Source of the DNA: Kalmusia sp. IMI 367209
Lineage: Eukaryota > Ascomycota > Dothideomycetes > Pleosporales > Didymosphaeriaceae
Length of the DNA: 64,000 nt
Assembly: GCA_027946365.1 (NCBI GenBank)
Contig: JAPEUQ010000004.1
Location: 682,001-746,000, forward strand
Direction: 5' to 3'
The notes beneath the pieces were generated by a model, which did not search any database, was not told where the DNA came from, and saw only the letters and a program-made list of their open reading frames with translations. Below are positions 12,456-22,320 of the stretch, in pieces. Every line of letters begins with the position of its first letter. Within the stretch, counting starts at the first letter, position 1. The position numbers and the translations under genes are program-made.

Positions 12456-12914
12456 TCATCTCCTGGACGACTCAGGAACCCTCTCTGCACTCTCCGTGGA
12501 CCGTGCGGCCATTGTTTGTTCATTTGGATTCCGTACTTGTTCCATCTCGATTCCTTCAGCCGTGGATACCAGGGTCGTCCCCGTCATATCGGTTTCGACA
12601 CGATTCGAGGAGTCTGCATGCGTGCTGGTGGCTTGGGATGAGGGATGGTATCGAACTAAGTGAACTCATCAACATGGTTTCTTGCAGAAGATCTACCCAG
12701 AGCAGATCGACATACCATGCTGAACTTGGCCAGTACGCTCATGCCTTCGTTGATGCGCGAAGTGAAGACAAGCTACAGCTAGTGTAGCTACAGCGAGCAA
12801 GATGGTCAAGATGTTGAAGAGGAGGGTTTGCATCCGTGATTGGTCGGCCTCGGGCATGTCATTGGTTGGCCATGGGGAGGCTTGGCTTGAGTTGCTTCTC
12901 GGGAGAGCGGGCAT
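12456..12914 (-). CDS. Single-pass membrane microprotein, array member 1
   Basis: Exon 1 is 12716-12914 and exon 2 is 12456-12655. A 60-nt GTATGT...TTAG intron in phase 1 separates them, and the product is 132 residues. About 28 polar N-terminal residues precede MQTLLF. One hydrophobic helix (about 31-50) follows, then HQRRHER on the far side. The tail of about 75 residues is rich in Ser, Thr and acidic residues and includes a 'GIEMEQ' segment that recurs in member 2. Positive charge after the helix predicts a cytosolic tail. Paralogues lie downstream at 14.4, 15.6, 16.5 and 17.2 kb, all on the same strand. I know no family with these features. Exon 2 is supported by its similarity to exon 2 of member 2. 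Confidence 0.6.
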
Positions 12915-12990
12915 GATTGGATGTAGTGCTGGCTATGGGAAATGCGAAAGAGGACAAATGCGGAGTCGCATGCAAACGTGTAAAGTGCAT

Positions 12991-12998
12991 CTTTTATA
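12991..12998 (-). promoter_or_regulatory. TATA box of array member 1
   Basis: TATAAAAG on the minus strand, about 80 bp upstream of the ATG at 12914. Members 2 and 5 have a TATA-like element at a comparable distance. Confidence 0.45.
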
Positions 12999-13289
12999 TC
13001 GGTATCGACTGACCACCGTCTGAGAGCGCTTCGACGTTGTTTTTTCGTGAGCGGCCAAACGTCAATCCATGTTATTGGCTACCGGCTTGAAAAAGCATCA
13101 CAGCATGCGTTGGATCGTCGCCGTTACATGGTACTCGGCTCTTGTTCGTATGCATCGGCCTTATGCATCACAAGCGGCGGACAGGCGGACAGGCCAATTG
13201 ACTTTGACTGTACATCGGATCCATGCGGGACTTTAAGAAGCACAAAAAAAGCTATGCGGAGGTCGAGCAGCCTGCATATTACCGCGCCG

Positions 13290-13865
13290 TCACGTATGCT
13301 GTACTGGGGACGCTGATTCGTCGAGCTGGTACCGAGGCGATAGGTCGACAGACGCCTTGGGGCCACGGGAGCCGCATTGCGTTAGCACTTTGTGGTCGTA
13401 TGCAGAATGTTCCTCCTGCTGCCTGAAAAGAGGGCCGAGTCGCTGTTCGGTCCTATGTCCTTGTTTGATCCCTGGTCGCTGTTTGGTTCCTGGTCGCTTT
13501 TCAGACTTGGGCTCTTTTTTTGAGGATTGATCTGGGATAATTGATCTGGGATGATTGATCTGGGATGATTGATCTGGGATGATTGATCTGGGGTGATTGA
13601 TCTGGGATGATTGATCTGGGGTGATTGATCTGGGGTGATTGATCTGGGATGATTGATCTGGGATGATTGATCTGGGATGATTGATCTGGGATGATTGATC
13701 TGGGGTGATTGATCTGGGGTGATTGATCTGGGATAGTTTGCTGGCACCACTGTCGCCATGCGCATCCCCTGCTCTCACGAACACAAGATCCGCGCCATCG
13801 TCACCGCGAGAATCCATCGCGTCGACAAAATCAACTGCTGCCACTGCCTTGACCTCGAACGCCAT
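13290..13865 (-). CDS. Hypothetical repeat protein over a minisatellite
   Basis: An open frame of 191 residues from an ATG at 13865. Residues 1-44 are Ala/Val/Asp-rich. A block of about five 14-residue repeats (SQINHPRSI-type) follows, then a basic Lys/Arg/Gln-rich segment and a short tail. The repeats are the translation of a 14-bp tandem repeat. Because 14 is not a multiple of 3, three DNA copies make one peptide period, and the repeat unit has no stop in this direction in any frame. The frame may therefore be open only because of the satellite. There is no recognisable domain, so I doubt it is a gene. Confidence 0.2.
   Translation of the reverse strand: MAFEVKAVAAVDFVDAMDSRGDDGADLVFVRAGDAHGDSGASKLSQINHPRSITPDQSSQINHPRSIIPDQSSQINHPRSITPDQSSQINHPRSIIPDQSSQINHPRSIIPDQSSKKEPKSEKRPGTKQRPGIKQGHRTEQRLGPLFRQQEEHSAYDHKVLTQCGSRGPKASVDLSPRYQLDESASPVQHT
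13525..13734. repeat. 14-bp minisatellite, 15 tandem copies
   Basis: Fifteen head-to-tail copies of gattgatctgggat cover 210 bp. Variation is nearly confined to position 13 (ggat versus gggt), plus one first-base change in copy 2. The A and G variants form blocks, a pattern expected from slippage or unequal exchange. A more degenerate repeat of ctggtcgctgtttg type flanks it at about 13455-13505. Confidence 0.95.
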
Positions 13866-14351
13866 CCATTTTCGCCTCTCTGATTTTTTGGCCTAGCTAA
13901 TCTCGACTATTACAGCTTCGACGAACCTGTTAAATTCTTTGCGTGCTTGAACACTTACGTAGACCTAAGCGCAGCGTGTGGGCTTCTTTTGGATCGCCTA
14001 CCCAGGCATACCGGTGAGTGAACCGGCTTGGCTGACAGCTTAATCAACACATTGCGAGCATTTACTTTGTTCAGCCTCACACGTGACTTTGCACTCTTCA
14101 TAAGATGTGCCGGAGGTCACGTTACGGAGGAGAAAATTGTGGGAATCAACTGCTGAGCCCTGTTTCACTGCCAAGTACTCGTGACTTCATGCTGACAGAA
14201 TCTATATGTTATCTGGCTGGCTGAACAGCACTTGAAAATTCAATTCCGATATCCCTCGCATCATACACTTCGCAATGCCTCGACGAAAGCATCCAGTAGG
14301 GTAGACGGCTCTCCCATGTTGTTTTATACGCAGTTGTCAAGCTGACCGAAG

Positions 14352-14770
14352 CTATGCTTCAGTGACAACACCACTGTTGGAAGCCTCAGGCTGCGCAGCT
14401 TGCGCCCCAATTCCATCCATTTCAATCCTTTCCGGTACATTCGCTGTCTGCCCTTCCGAGAGCGTTGGCACGTCGGTGGTACTGTCTTCCAAAGACGACC
14501 TAACATGCTGCCGATGATCTATGCTGGGCATCAACATCTGATATCGCGCAGACGACACAGTGGGAAGAGTAGCGCACCTTCACTTTGTCCGACTACGTTC
14601 ACCCCCCTTCGCTGATGCAGGTAGTGGAGACATCCCAGCGCTATAGATCCGACTGCTAGAACAATTCCCGTGATCTCGAAGAGAAGCGACTGCATGCTTG
14701 GCTGGTCTGCCTTGGGTGTGGCTGAGGCTTGATATGATCGAAAGTCATACGCGCGCAGAAGGAACGGCAT
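14352..14770 (-). CDS. Single-pass membrane microprotein, array member 2
   Basis: Exon 1 is 14603-14770 and exon 2 is 14352-14537, joined by a 65-nt GTGAAC...ATCAG intron in phase 0, for 117 residues. The N-terminus is short and polar. MQSLLF leads into one helix (about residues 30-50), which ends in LHYLHQRR. The tail is Ser/Thr/Glu-rich and ends with EASNSGVVTEA. Helix flanks and tail match member 1, and the tail end matches the sequence beyond the stop of member 3. The intron phase differs from the phase 1 of the other members, so either the donor moved or this splice choice is wrong. A donor at the usual place (after GQSEG) would put exon 2 out of frame. Function unknown. Confidence 0.55.
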
Positions 14771-14844
14771 TGTAGGTTTGTCGTACTGTTGGAAAGATGA
14801 TTTGAGGTGTCTTTGGACACTCATTACTCACGCTGAAATAGCTT

Positions 14845-14852
14845 CTTATATA
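14845..14852 (-). promoter_or_regulatory. TATA box of array member 2
   Basis: TATATAAG on the minus strand, about 80 bp upstream of the ATG at 14770. Its context, CATATATAAGAAGC, nearly repeats upstream of member 5 as CATATATAAGAGGC. Confidence 0.5.
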
Positions 14853-15619
14853 TGTGCACATCGTTTTTGCTCGTTGTAGAACTGTATCACCTTGCCCCTG
14901 CTGGAATCCGCCTCACAAGGCTGCACCTCCTTGCGCTTCTTCGCTGGCGTCCAATTACGGTGGCCGGTTTTCCTTCTGATGTGCATATGGCACGGACGCA
15001 TATCCAGACGGCAGGTGAGGCGTGAGCGGGTATATGTGCGAAGGTACAGGATGCAGATTGTTCGAGTGATGTGCAGACGGTTTGCGCGGTTTGGGTATTG
15101 GCTCAGGTCTCGTTCATGGTCCCGCACCGGCGGTCACCTACCACCTGTAGAGGAAGTTATAGCGCGAGGGCCATTATGTGGCTAAAGCATAGTAATGGGA
15201 CTGGCGGGACCGAGTACTTAGGTGTAGATTTCACCCAATTGGAATACACGATCATTTTGAGCCTCAACCACACTCTGCCATTAAATCAGTTCGGGTACAG
15301 CCTACCCACGCCCGCCTTCCGCATGGGACCGCAACACGGTCCGCCATCTGACTGGCTTGAAGAACATAAGCATCGGCCTAGGTGCTGCTAGGAGTGTGTA
15401 GCTGTAGCACGCTACAGGCTTCAAGCATCGAGTCGTGATTTCTAACCAGGCGGCCGTGTGACTCGATTGCAAACCTTGCGGGATGCGTTGATGGAGAAAG
15501 ACGACAGGGCCAATCTAAGACTTTTCAAATGATCGGCCCACTCGCGAGCATCTCCCCACCGTGTCGATCGTGTCGTGAGCAGTGACAATCCCATCGTCGG
15601 AAGCCTCAACAAGTTCGCA
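14853..15619. other. Spacer between array members 2 and 3
   Basis: About 770 bp. The lower end is upstream of member 2. The upper end (about 15520-15619) still resembles the tail coding sequence of member 2, lying beyond the stop of member 3. Nothing else is recognisable. Confidence 0.4.
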
Positions 15620-15932
15620 TCATTCGGAACTTCTCGTTGCCCACTTTACCAAGTTCAATGACACGTCGATAGTGTCTTCGCTCAAAGGTGATGTCGCATG
15701 TCGCATGTCGGTGACACCATCTTAAAGAGCATCAATGAGCACACGTCGGACCATGCTGTGTATCAGTGCTCTGACGAGTCGGCTCCTTTTCTCCCTTTTT
15801 TTTTCCCCGCATGGGATGGAAACACCCTATCACCGGAGACGCAACAGCTAAATAAATACCGGTGATGCTGAACAGGAGCGATTGGAATGGGAATCGCCGA
15901 GCTGGGACGGACTGAGGTGTCGTTGTGAGCAT
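15620..15932 (-). CDS. Membrane microprotein, array member 3, tail shortened
   Basis: Exon 1 is 15752-15932 and exon 2 is 15620-15720, in phase 1, giving 93 residues. A short N-terminus leads to FQSLLF, a helix at about 20-40, then a basic GKKKGEK stretch in place of HQRR. The donor sits after CAGCATG exactly as in member 1 but reads GTCCGA, a weak site. In frame after the TGA at 15620-15622 the sequence still encodes residues matching the member 2 tail (VEASDDGIVTA versus PEASNSGVVTE). The stop therefore cuts off a formerly longer tail. Exon 2 starts with three copies of a 7-bp repeat (cgacatg). It may be a decaying copy or a shorter functional form. Confidence 0.45.
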
Positions 15933-16462
15933 GCAAGAATACGGCGCAGTCGTTCCACAGACCAGGGGCCCATGGCTCCCAGCCGTCCGTCATGAAATTG
16001 GGCGGTCCCGACAGATCTGGGGGAGCACGACAGTTTTGGGGGAGCGCGACATTTCTTGAGCAGACGTCACACTTCTGGCATAACCTGCGGGCCCCGACCA
16101 GTGTGCAGGCATCGAGGTCGGAGTCTTTGGATATTGGGAGCCTTTGGGAAGTCGTGAGACTTGCTAAGCAGAGCAGAGCCTGCATGAACAGCGTCGACCT
16201 ACCTAAATGACTAAACACAATCGGACTGAGTAAAGTCGCTTGGAGTTTGAAGGTGATAAAAGAGCGGGGAGACAACTGTGAACGAATATGATTTTCCTTT
16301 TGCATAACCCTCAATACCCTCTACTAACGCATATTTGAAAATCCCCTCATTAGAAGCTTGACTGCTACTATGATCTTGGTAAATCCCGTGGACTCACTCG
16401 CTACATTTCGTAACAGTCGGCGACTTCGATCGCGTCATCGTACATGTTAAGCTGCTCCACTA

Positions 16463-16831
16463 TCATACAGATGAGGAAAGAGTACTGTTCGTTGACGTTT
16501 CAGCATCACCTGATTGGCGAGAATTGATGGACGCACTCGCGGACAGCTCGTGTGCTTCATCTAAATCGGCCTAAGCAACAGTCTTGCATGCCGAAGCAGT
16601 ATGGGTTTTTGCGCTCACCGGAAGCTAGACGACCCTCATTCTGGTCTCGTCTAATTTGGCGTCTCTGTTGTACAAACTGAAGGACTGCAATAACCGAAAT
16701 TACAGCTGCTAGCATGGCGGTCAAGATGTGAAGACGAGGGTCTGCATGGCGGATTGGTCCGATGAAGTGGATACCTCATTGGTGGCCGGCTTTGAGGTGA
16801 CATTGGAAATGGCCTTTGAAGGAATAGGCAT
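16463..16831 (-). pseudogene. Membrane microprotein, array member 4, frameshifted
   Basis: Exon 1 is 16619-16831 and exon 2 is 16463-16560, in phase 1. Exon 1 codes a polar N-terminus and MQTLVF, then runs into a TGA. Member 1 has cttcaacatcttg at this point while this copy has cttcacatcttg (near 16731), one A fewer. Beyond the lesion the other frame resumes the family pattern: ILTAMLAAV..., then QQRR and a Ser/Thr-rich tail. With the base counted back in, the phases agree and the length would be about 103 residues. It is either a recent pseudogene or a sequencing error. An AT-rich TATAAT-type element lies about 65 bp upstream (16892-16901). Confidence 0.6.
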
Positions 16832-17228
16832 GATAGTGGTGTTTGAGTGGAAATAGGATTGAATCCAGAAAAAGTGTTTGAGAGGGTCAGCGATTATATT
16901 TAATTGAAAGGGCTTTTATCATCGACGCAGTGAGACTATTTATCGCTGGTAGCCCATTCACTTTGTGGGGTTGAGCTGGTGGCGGCCAAGATGCTGCCTG
17001 AGGCTTTTCTGGGACAGAAGTGGCGCAGCCCAATGTGGCGCGTGTCCCCTCACAGCGTTCATCGGAATATTACAAAGGTTCTCGGCTTATGATAGTAAGC
17101 TTTTACTGCCGTTATTCGGTATAATAGATACCTCGTGGAATTATATATTGATCACTGTCTCCTTGCGAACCTCCTTGCGCATAGGGCTCTAGGAGTTGGG
17201 GTTTTGTAACTTCTCCGCTTCAACCAGA

Positions 17229-17734
17229 TCATTGAGTGGCTTCGCCTTCGATATTATGTTCATCTTCTTCGCTATCTCCTGTTCTCCTGTGGTCACAAGG
17301 CGACAGCATCTCGTTGCTTAAGGTGAGATCTTCAGCTGTGTCTGAACTTCTCTCTGAGCCGGAAGCCGCGTCTCGTTGAAGTTCAGAGTGACTATGGTCT
17401 TTTATGGATACATTGAACGCAGCGATCAAACACACGATAGAGCTCACGAATGCCAGTGCGAGCTAGTGGAATATCTTCTCTCTATTAGCAATGTATCTCT
17501 ATAGCCAAGGCTAGGTGAAGTATCGCTCATACTGTTTTCAGAACTACTTGCAATCGACCTAGCCTGACTTCTCTGGTGCATGAAGTGCAAGCAAGCAACA
17601 ACGAGGGAAGCGAGCGCTAATAAGGCGGTAATGTAGTCGAAGACGTATTCATGCCATTGACCCTTGGGCTTTGAAGATGTAGATACAGCTAGCCAATCAT
17701 TGGCTAGGCTTGCATTCGTAAGCAGCACAGGCAT
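17229..17734 (-). CDS. Single-pass membrane microprotein, array member 5
   Basis: Exon 1 is 17533-17734 and exon 2 is 17229-17398, phase 1, giving 123 residues. The polar N-terminus has one NAS glycosylation sequon. A helix at about 35-53 (ITALLALASLVVACLHF) is followed by MHQRSQAR and a long acidic Ser/Thr-rich tail. The intron is about 134 nt, longer than in the siblings, and itself contains a hydrophobic open stretch that could code a second helix if splicing differs. Unspliced, the first exon would end after 96 residues. Its place at the end of the array and the MHQR motif tie it to members 1-4. Function unknown. Confidence 0.5.
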
Positions 17735-17833
17735 TGCTGTATGTTGTCTCTCAGATTATTGCTCTAACTTAACACAATAGCGAAGGATGATGGTATGAAG
17801 TTTCTGAGCTCGACAGTAGGAACCGAAAAGCCT

Positions 17834-17841
17834 CTTATATA
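17834..17841 (-). promoter_or_regulatory. TATA box of array member 5
   Basis: TATATAAG on the minus strand, about 100 bp upstream of the ATG at 17734, in nearly the same context as the element before member 2. Confidence 0.5.
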
Positions 17842-18894
17842 TGGAGCGAGTTGGGTGGTTTATGAATGGCTAGTAGGCAGTGCGGCAATACGCAAGATGG
17901 TGTACGCTGGCGCGAAAGGCAGCAAAATAGTAAGTCGCAAAACCCATTACCTTCTTCGGGGGGATATTAACGGGCTTTACCGTGATCAAATGAAACCATC
18001 ATGATGTGCAGGTTTTCTAGTTTGAGCCAAATATGCCAGTAATATGACTTTAGCGGGTAATTAGTCTTTCTTCTCGCATCATGCGACACCAACCCGTACA
18101 TCACTGCTGCCGTCATGCATATGAGAGACGCTCAGCATGGCAAGCCTTATAGGACTTGGCAGACCTGAGCGAATGTTATCATGTTGCCCGTGGGTGCCTT
18201 CGATTGCTTGTGTAATCACTCGCGACTTGGCGCTGGAAGTTTGCCTTGTAAGCGTATATGAATGTGGGATAAGGAGCAGCGCAGGCGAATACGGCGCCTA
18301 CTTGTGTGCCAACTGTTTACAGCGCACATACTAGCGCTCACTGTGCTCTAGCCCTATCGTATCTATACTATCGTGAATTGGTGCACCATTAGCGAGAAAA
18401 CAACCAATCATTTCGTCGTGAATAAGCCAGGACAAGATGTGACCTGCCCACACCATCTACAATGCGTGAGAGGTGGCATCCTGCTCATACATGCTGTCAC
18501 GGTACTTGTAGCGGCTGTTGCGACGTCAGGTGCAATTATGCACAAATGCCTGCCTGGCCTTTTCCTTCTTAGAATGGTAGCTGAACGCCACCGCCGCTTG
18601 ACCCTGTCCTGCCGACTAGCTGTAACTGGCTATATTGTGCGGAACTGCTTCTCTCCGCTCCGAGTAGCACCGAGAGCCAACCCTCAGCCTGCTCGTCCCC
18701 TTCAGTTCGCCCAAAAGAGTCTATGAGGCTGATAGCTACCCATTTCCCCTCTTCTCTCTCCATGCTACCAAGCAATCGAGACTGTAAATTAGATCAAAAC
18801 ACGGAGCAAGCGACATCGAATAAGCACGGTGAAGGGTCCAACCCTCTTGACACCGCAAGAATGTGCTGGCTTTCTCGCCATTCCTTTATGAGTC
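17842..18894. other. Spacer without a supported gene
   Basis: About 1 kb between the microprotein array and the large membrane protein gene. There are short frames on both strands. A plus-strand hydrophobic stretch near 18473-18560 looks helix-like but lacks the array's flanking motifs. Confidence 0.4.
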
Positions 18895-20964
18895 TTACTT
18901 ACTGATTCGACGGTGCATGGTACCCCCGGAGATCAGAACAATCCTCTCTTTTCCTTCTGAAACCAACAACTTCCGCACCTCGCTATCCGTCATCACCGAA
19001 GCCCTACCGAGCGTGTCCTCAGTGTTTTCCTGCAGTACCTGCGCAACCGCCATCCACGAATTTCCGAGGAACGATATCTTCGTCTGCAACAGAAAGACAA
19101 TGAGCACACCACCAACCAGCACTATATGAACAAACACAAGCACTGCAATGACCGCAAGCCCTGTCCACCGCCTTGGCACCACAAACTCCTCGGAAAACAC
19201 CGTTGACGCCTGTCCTTCCGCGTTGAAGAAAGGCATCACATCGTAGAACGCCATCTGTGCCACGGCCGTGAAAAGATACTGCAGCGCGAGTGCTGGGTTC
19301 TCCGTGCGGCGCAGGATGGTTCCGAGCACAGCGACATGGCCGCGATTGACGCCGTACGAGTTCATGGCTAGGATGAGCGTCCTATTTGCGCCTTTCCACA
19401 TGTCGTTCCTGCCCCAGAAGCCCTGGGCCATGGCATCGGTGAGGGAGGAGGTCTGGTTCAGGCGTGCGGTGGTCAAGTTCGAAGGCGGGTCCAGGGTGAG
19501 GATGCCGCGCTTCTGCTCGGGCATAGACGTACATGCACCTCCACAGAACATGTGCAAGACCTTGTCCGAGATTGGCGCGTAGTCGATGTTGACGAGGTCT
19601 AGCTCCAGTGGCGGCTCTACGAAGTCAAGATGGCTCTGAAGCGTGACGTTGTATGCCTGGTCGAGAGTACCGTCGAGGGCGTCAGTAAAGCAAAGGCTGG
19701 CACTAAGGATGAGGGCAAAGTCGCCTGCTGTTCCTGTTGCAGTGGTCCAGGCCCCAGATTGCGATATAGGCCACTCTTCGAGAGAGCCTTGCTCCCAGCT
19801 CTGAGCCGTCAATCCGGTGGTGTTGAAGACGAGAAACGTCGTCGAAATTCCACCGTCATCTTGTGGACCGGCATTGATCCTGCCCATCGTGTCAATCAGA
19901 CACAATGAAGCCCTCCAAAGCTGGTTTGCCTTCCAAGTCCCTTGTGATGGAAGAATGACGGTACAGTTGAATTTGACAGATGGGAGAGCATCGTCAAAAC
20001 CCGGGGGCATTAGCATCGAGGTGTTAACTCCTACAGCTACTGTGCCTGTGACAAACCGAAAAAGCTCAGGCTCTGAATCATTCACGTATTCCAGCGCCAG
20101 GTTCGTCAGTGTGGGTCTAACACATACAAAACGTGAATGCATTACTCTTGCAGGGCCTGAAAATGATCGCAGCACTGACCGACTCGAGGATCTCGGGAAA
20201 GGAAGAAACGCTCGGGTGGAAGGGCCGGTGTCTACCACGCCTTCTGTGGGGATGACCTTCTCGCTGATCTCTGCAAATCGGGGGAAGACGGATGGTCCTG
20301 TGATCCAAAAATTGCCACTTTGAGCTGTATTGACAACACCTGTAGTGTCATCGCTGTGGAAGCCGTATGGCAATTCGGTTATATTTTGCGGAAGTGGTAT
20401 GACTTGCTCGGCAAAATCCAGCAGTAAAATTGTTGACGTGAATTGAGATATAACCGTGATAGCCAGCATTATGAGGATGCCGATGGTATGCAAGACAGGG
20501 ATGTTCCTGAATGGGCGGCGCAGCATTGGCCATGCGAGTACTTGAGGGCTGACGGAAACAGTTCGAATAATAGAGAGAATGGGGAGCTTCCAGAGACTTG
20601 TGCCTCTCCGCTCGAGGACAACGGCAGCAATCATCGATGAGGAGAGCCCAGCCTGAAGGGATATTGCGGTCCTGATAAAAACAGAGGTTATTGTGACGGT
20701 TGTCGCAATCCTTCCACTCCGCACGATGCTCATCCAAAAGTGAGGCACTGGACGGTCCTGGACCGCCTGAAGTGATACATGCCAGAAGACAGCCAGGAAC
20801 GCGACTGCAGCAACTAGGACGACAGAGCCAAGTGCGAGAACGATCAAGCCGTACACTCCTATCAGGTCAGATGCTGAGCGTTTCTGAACTTTGGCAGCCG
20901 TCTGCTGATTGGGATTTTGCACAGGCATATAACTGACTATGGTTTGCTGGATGCCATCACCCAT
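18895..20964 (-). CDS. Large multi-pass membrane protein, unknown
   Basis: One uninterrupted frame of 689 residues from an ATG at 20964. Hydrophobic segments lie near residues 35-65 and 158-185, with weaker ones at about 90-115, and one near 605-635 before a short cytosolic end. Between about 190 and 600 lies a long polar region with many Asn-X-Ser/Thr sequons and paired cysteines, which suggests a large extracellular or lumenal domain. The segment at about 95-125, with a 'SLQAGLSSSMIAAVVLE' stretch, is typical of a broad group of uncharacterised fungal membrane proteins. No catalytic motif is visible. The gene model is firm and the function unknown. Confidence 0.8.
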   Translation of the reverse strand: MGDGIQQTIVSYMPVQNPNQQTAAKVQKRSASDLIGVYGLIVLALGSVVLVAAVAFLAVFWHVSLQAVQDRPVPHFWMSIVRSGRIATTVTITSVFIRTAISLQAGLSSSMIAAVVLERRGTSLWKLPILSIIRTVSVSPQVLAWPMLRRPFRNIPVLHTIGILIMLAITVISQFTSTILLLDFAEQVIPLPQNITELPYGFHSDDTTGVVNTAQSGNFWITGPSVFPRFAEISEKVIPTEGVVDTGPSTRAFLPFPRSSSRSVLRSFSGPARVMHSRFVCVRPTLTNLALEYVNDSEPELFRFVTGTVAVGVNTSMLMPPGFDDALPSVKFNCTVILPSQGTWKANQLWRASLCLIDTMGRINAGPQDDGGISTTFLVFNTTGLTAQSWEQGSLEEWPISQSGAWTTATGTAGDFALILSASLCFTDALDGTLDQAYNVTLQSHLDFVEPPLELDLVNIDYAPISDKVLHMFCGGACTSMPEQKRGILTLDPPSNLTTARLNQTSSLTDAMAQGFWGRNDMWKGANRTLILAMNSYGVNRGHVAVLGTILRRTENPALALQYLFTAVAQMAFYDVMPFFNAEGQASTVFSEEFVVPRRWTGLAVIAVLVFVHIVLVGGVLIVFLLQTKISFLGNSWMAVAQVLQENTEDTLGRASVMTDSEVRKLLVSEGKERIVLISGGTMHRRISK

Positions 20965-21395
20965 CTCTGTGGATCGATCCTGAAATATTGAGTTGCGATT
21001 CCTGTGAATTCAAAGCAAACCGTGGCAATGGACGGAAAATGAGCAAGCTTTTCTGCGATTGCGTGAACCCGGCATTTGGCTTTATTATACCAGAAACAGA
21101 GATGACACTAGTCAAATAAGCATATCGCTTAGCCTTGCGCGGTCTAGAGGGTGGTGTGGCGCCCAAACCCTAGGATCACGATGGTTCAGCTGCAGGGGAT
21201 TTCAGCTGCACATGCATGGCGCACCACCACCAAAGGACTACGGCTTGTTCGAGACTCCTCTCCTCCTCTGTAAGAAGTCTCTTATGAATGAGGTGCCTCC
21301 AATTTCTCCCCACATCTTTTCAAATTCTATTGAGAAATACGAGTTTGCATATAATGCTTCCCGGTGTCTGTCCTATCATAGGTATATATGTATTA

Positions 21396-22320
21396 ATGGC
21401 ACAACTTCTCCAATATATCCCGGTCTTGCTTCTCGCCATATCAAGAGTCCCATCAGTAACAGCACAAACACCCGATCCTAAAGGGCAAGCCTGCCAAACC
21501 GCCTCTGCGATCGTATCCATCTGCATCAGCGCCCACCCTGAGCTCTCTACCGCAACGACCTTCTCATCGACCGCATCTTGTGCCTGCTACTCCTCCAGCA
21601 TCTGGGCTCCCGGAGTCTTCGACAACTACCATGCATCATGCTTCGCTTTCTATAGCACCGCCTCACCAGAACTTGTCGCGCAGGCTTCATCCTACTTCCA
21701 TGGGCCGATCCCCAGCAACCCGTGCGCGCAGGCCGGAAACCTGCTGAGCGCGACGCGCACCGCAACAGCCACTGCACTAGATCTGCCGCAGACCACCGGC
21801 CCCGCGATGGCACCGTGTCGCTACGTAGAGAGCGTCGCGTCATCGTGCGCGAGTGTGTCGCCAGTCTCTGGCAGCACGCTGGCACAAGGCGAAACAGCGC
21901 CTTTCCCCGCGTCGTGCCTATGCTATGGCAGCGCGGGTATCAGTGGTGCGCTAACGGGGTGGAAGCCCATCGTGTTTGACAACTCATGGGGGGCTTGTAT
22001 TGACTATTTCAAGACGGCCAATCCCGCGCAGTATACGTCTATCACGGCATCTCCTGGTTTTGAAATCACGCCGTGTGCGAAGGCGGGCGATGTCCGGAGC
22101 TTGGGTTTGACTTCATCTACAGCGGCACCAACATCGCCGTTGACAGCGACGGCTACGGGAGGCGCAAATAGTAGGGTTGTGATGGTGAGGTTGGGTTCAG
22201 ATGTAAGTTTTGGGACAGCTGAGTGTGGCTCTGCGTTTGCTAACATTTGTGCAGATTTGGATGCCGTTCCTGGCTTCTGTAGTATTGATCGTGGAACTGC
22301 TGAATTATGGACTAATCTAA
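21396..22320 (+). CDS. Secreted two-repeat cysteine-rich protein, GPI-like end
   Basis: Exon 1 is 21396-22202 and exon 2 is 22255-22320, with a 52-nt GTAAGT...GCAG intron containing the branch sequence gctaac; 290 residues. The ATG at 21396 opens a hydrophobic signal peptide (MAQLLQYIPVLLLAIS) cut near residue 25. Two homologous domains follow (about 32-130 and 145-235), each with Cys spacing of the type C-x8-10-C...CxCY...C...C. Next is a Ser/Thr/Ala-rich spacer. The spliced exon 2 supplies a hydrophobic C-terminus (IWMPFLASVVLIVELL) behind small residues, as in a GPI-attachment signal. Without splicing, the frame reads through to 22475 into a polar end. Probably a cell-wall or surface protein; no family name known to me. 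Confidence 0.75.

Noticed and set aside
15763..16314. 183-codon minus-strand frame upstream of array member 3
   Set aside because: It overlaps member 3 in another frame, has no domain and would depend on a distant start; the member 3 model explains the region better.
18473..18560. Hydrophobic plus-strand stretch similar to the helix of the microprotein array
   Set aside because: It is on the opposite strand, lacks the MQxLLF and HQRR flanks, and has no ATG in a suitable place.
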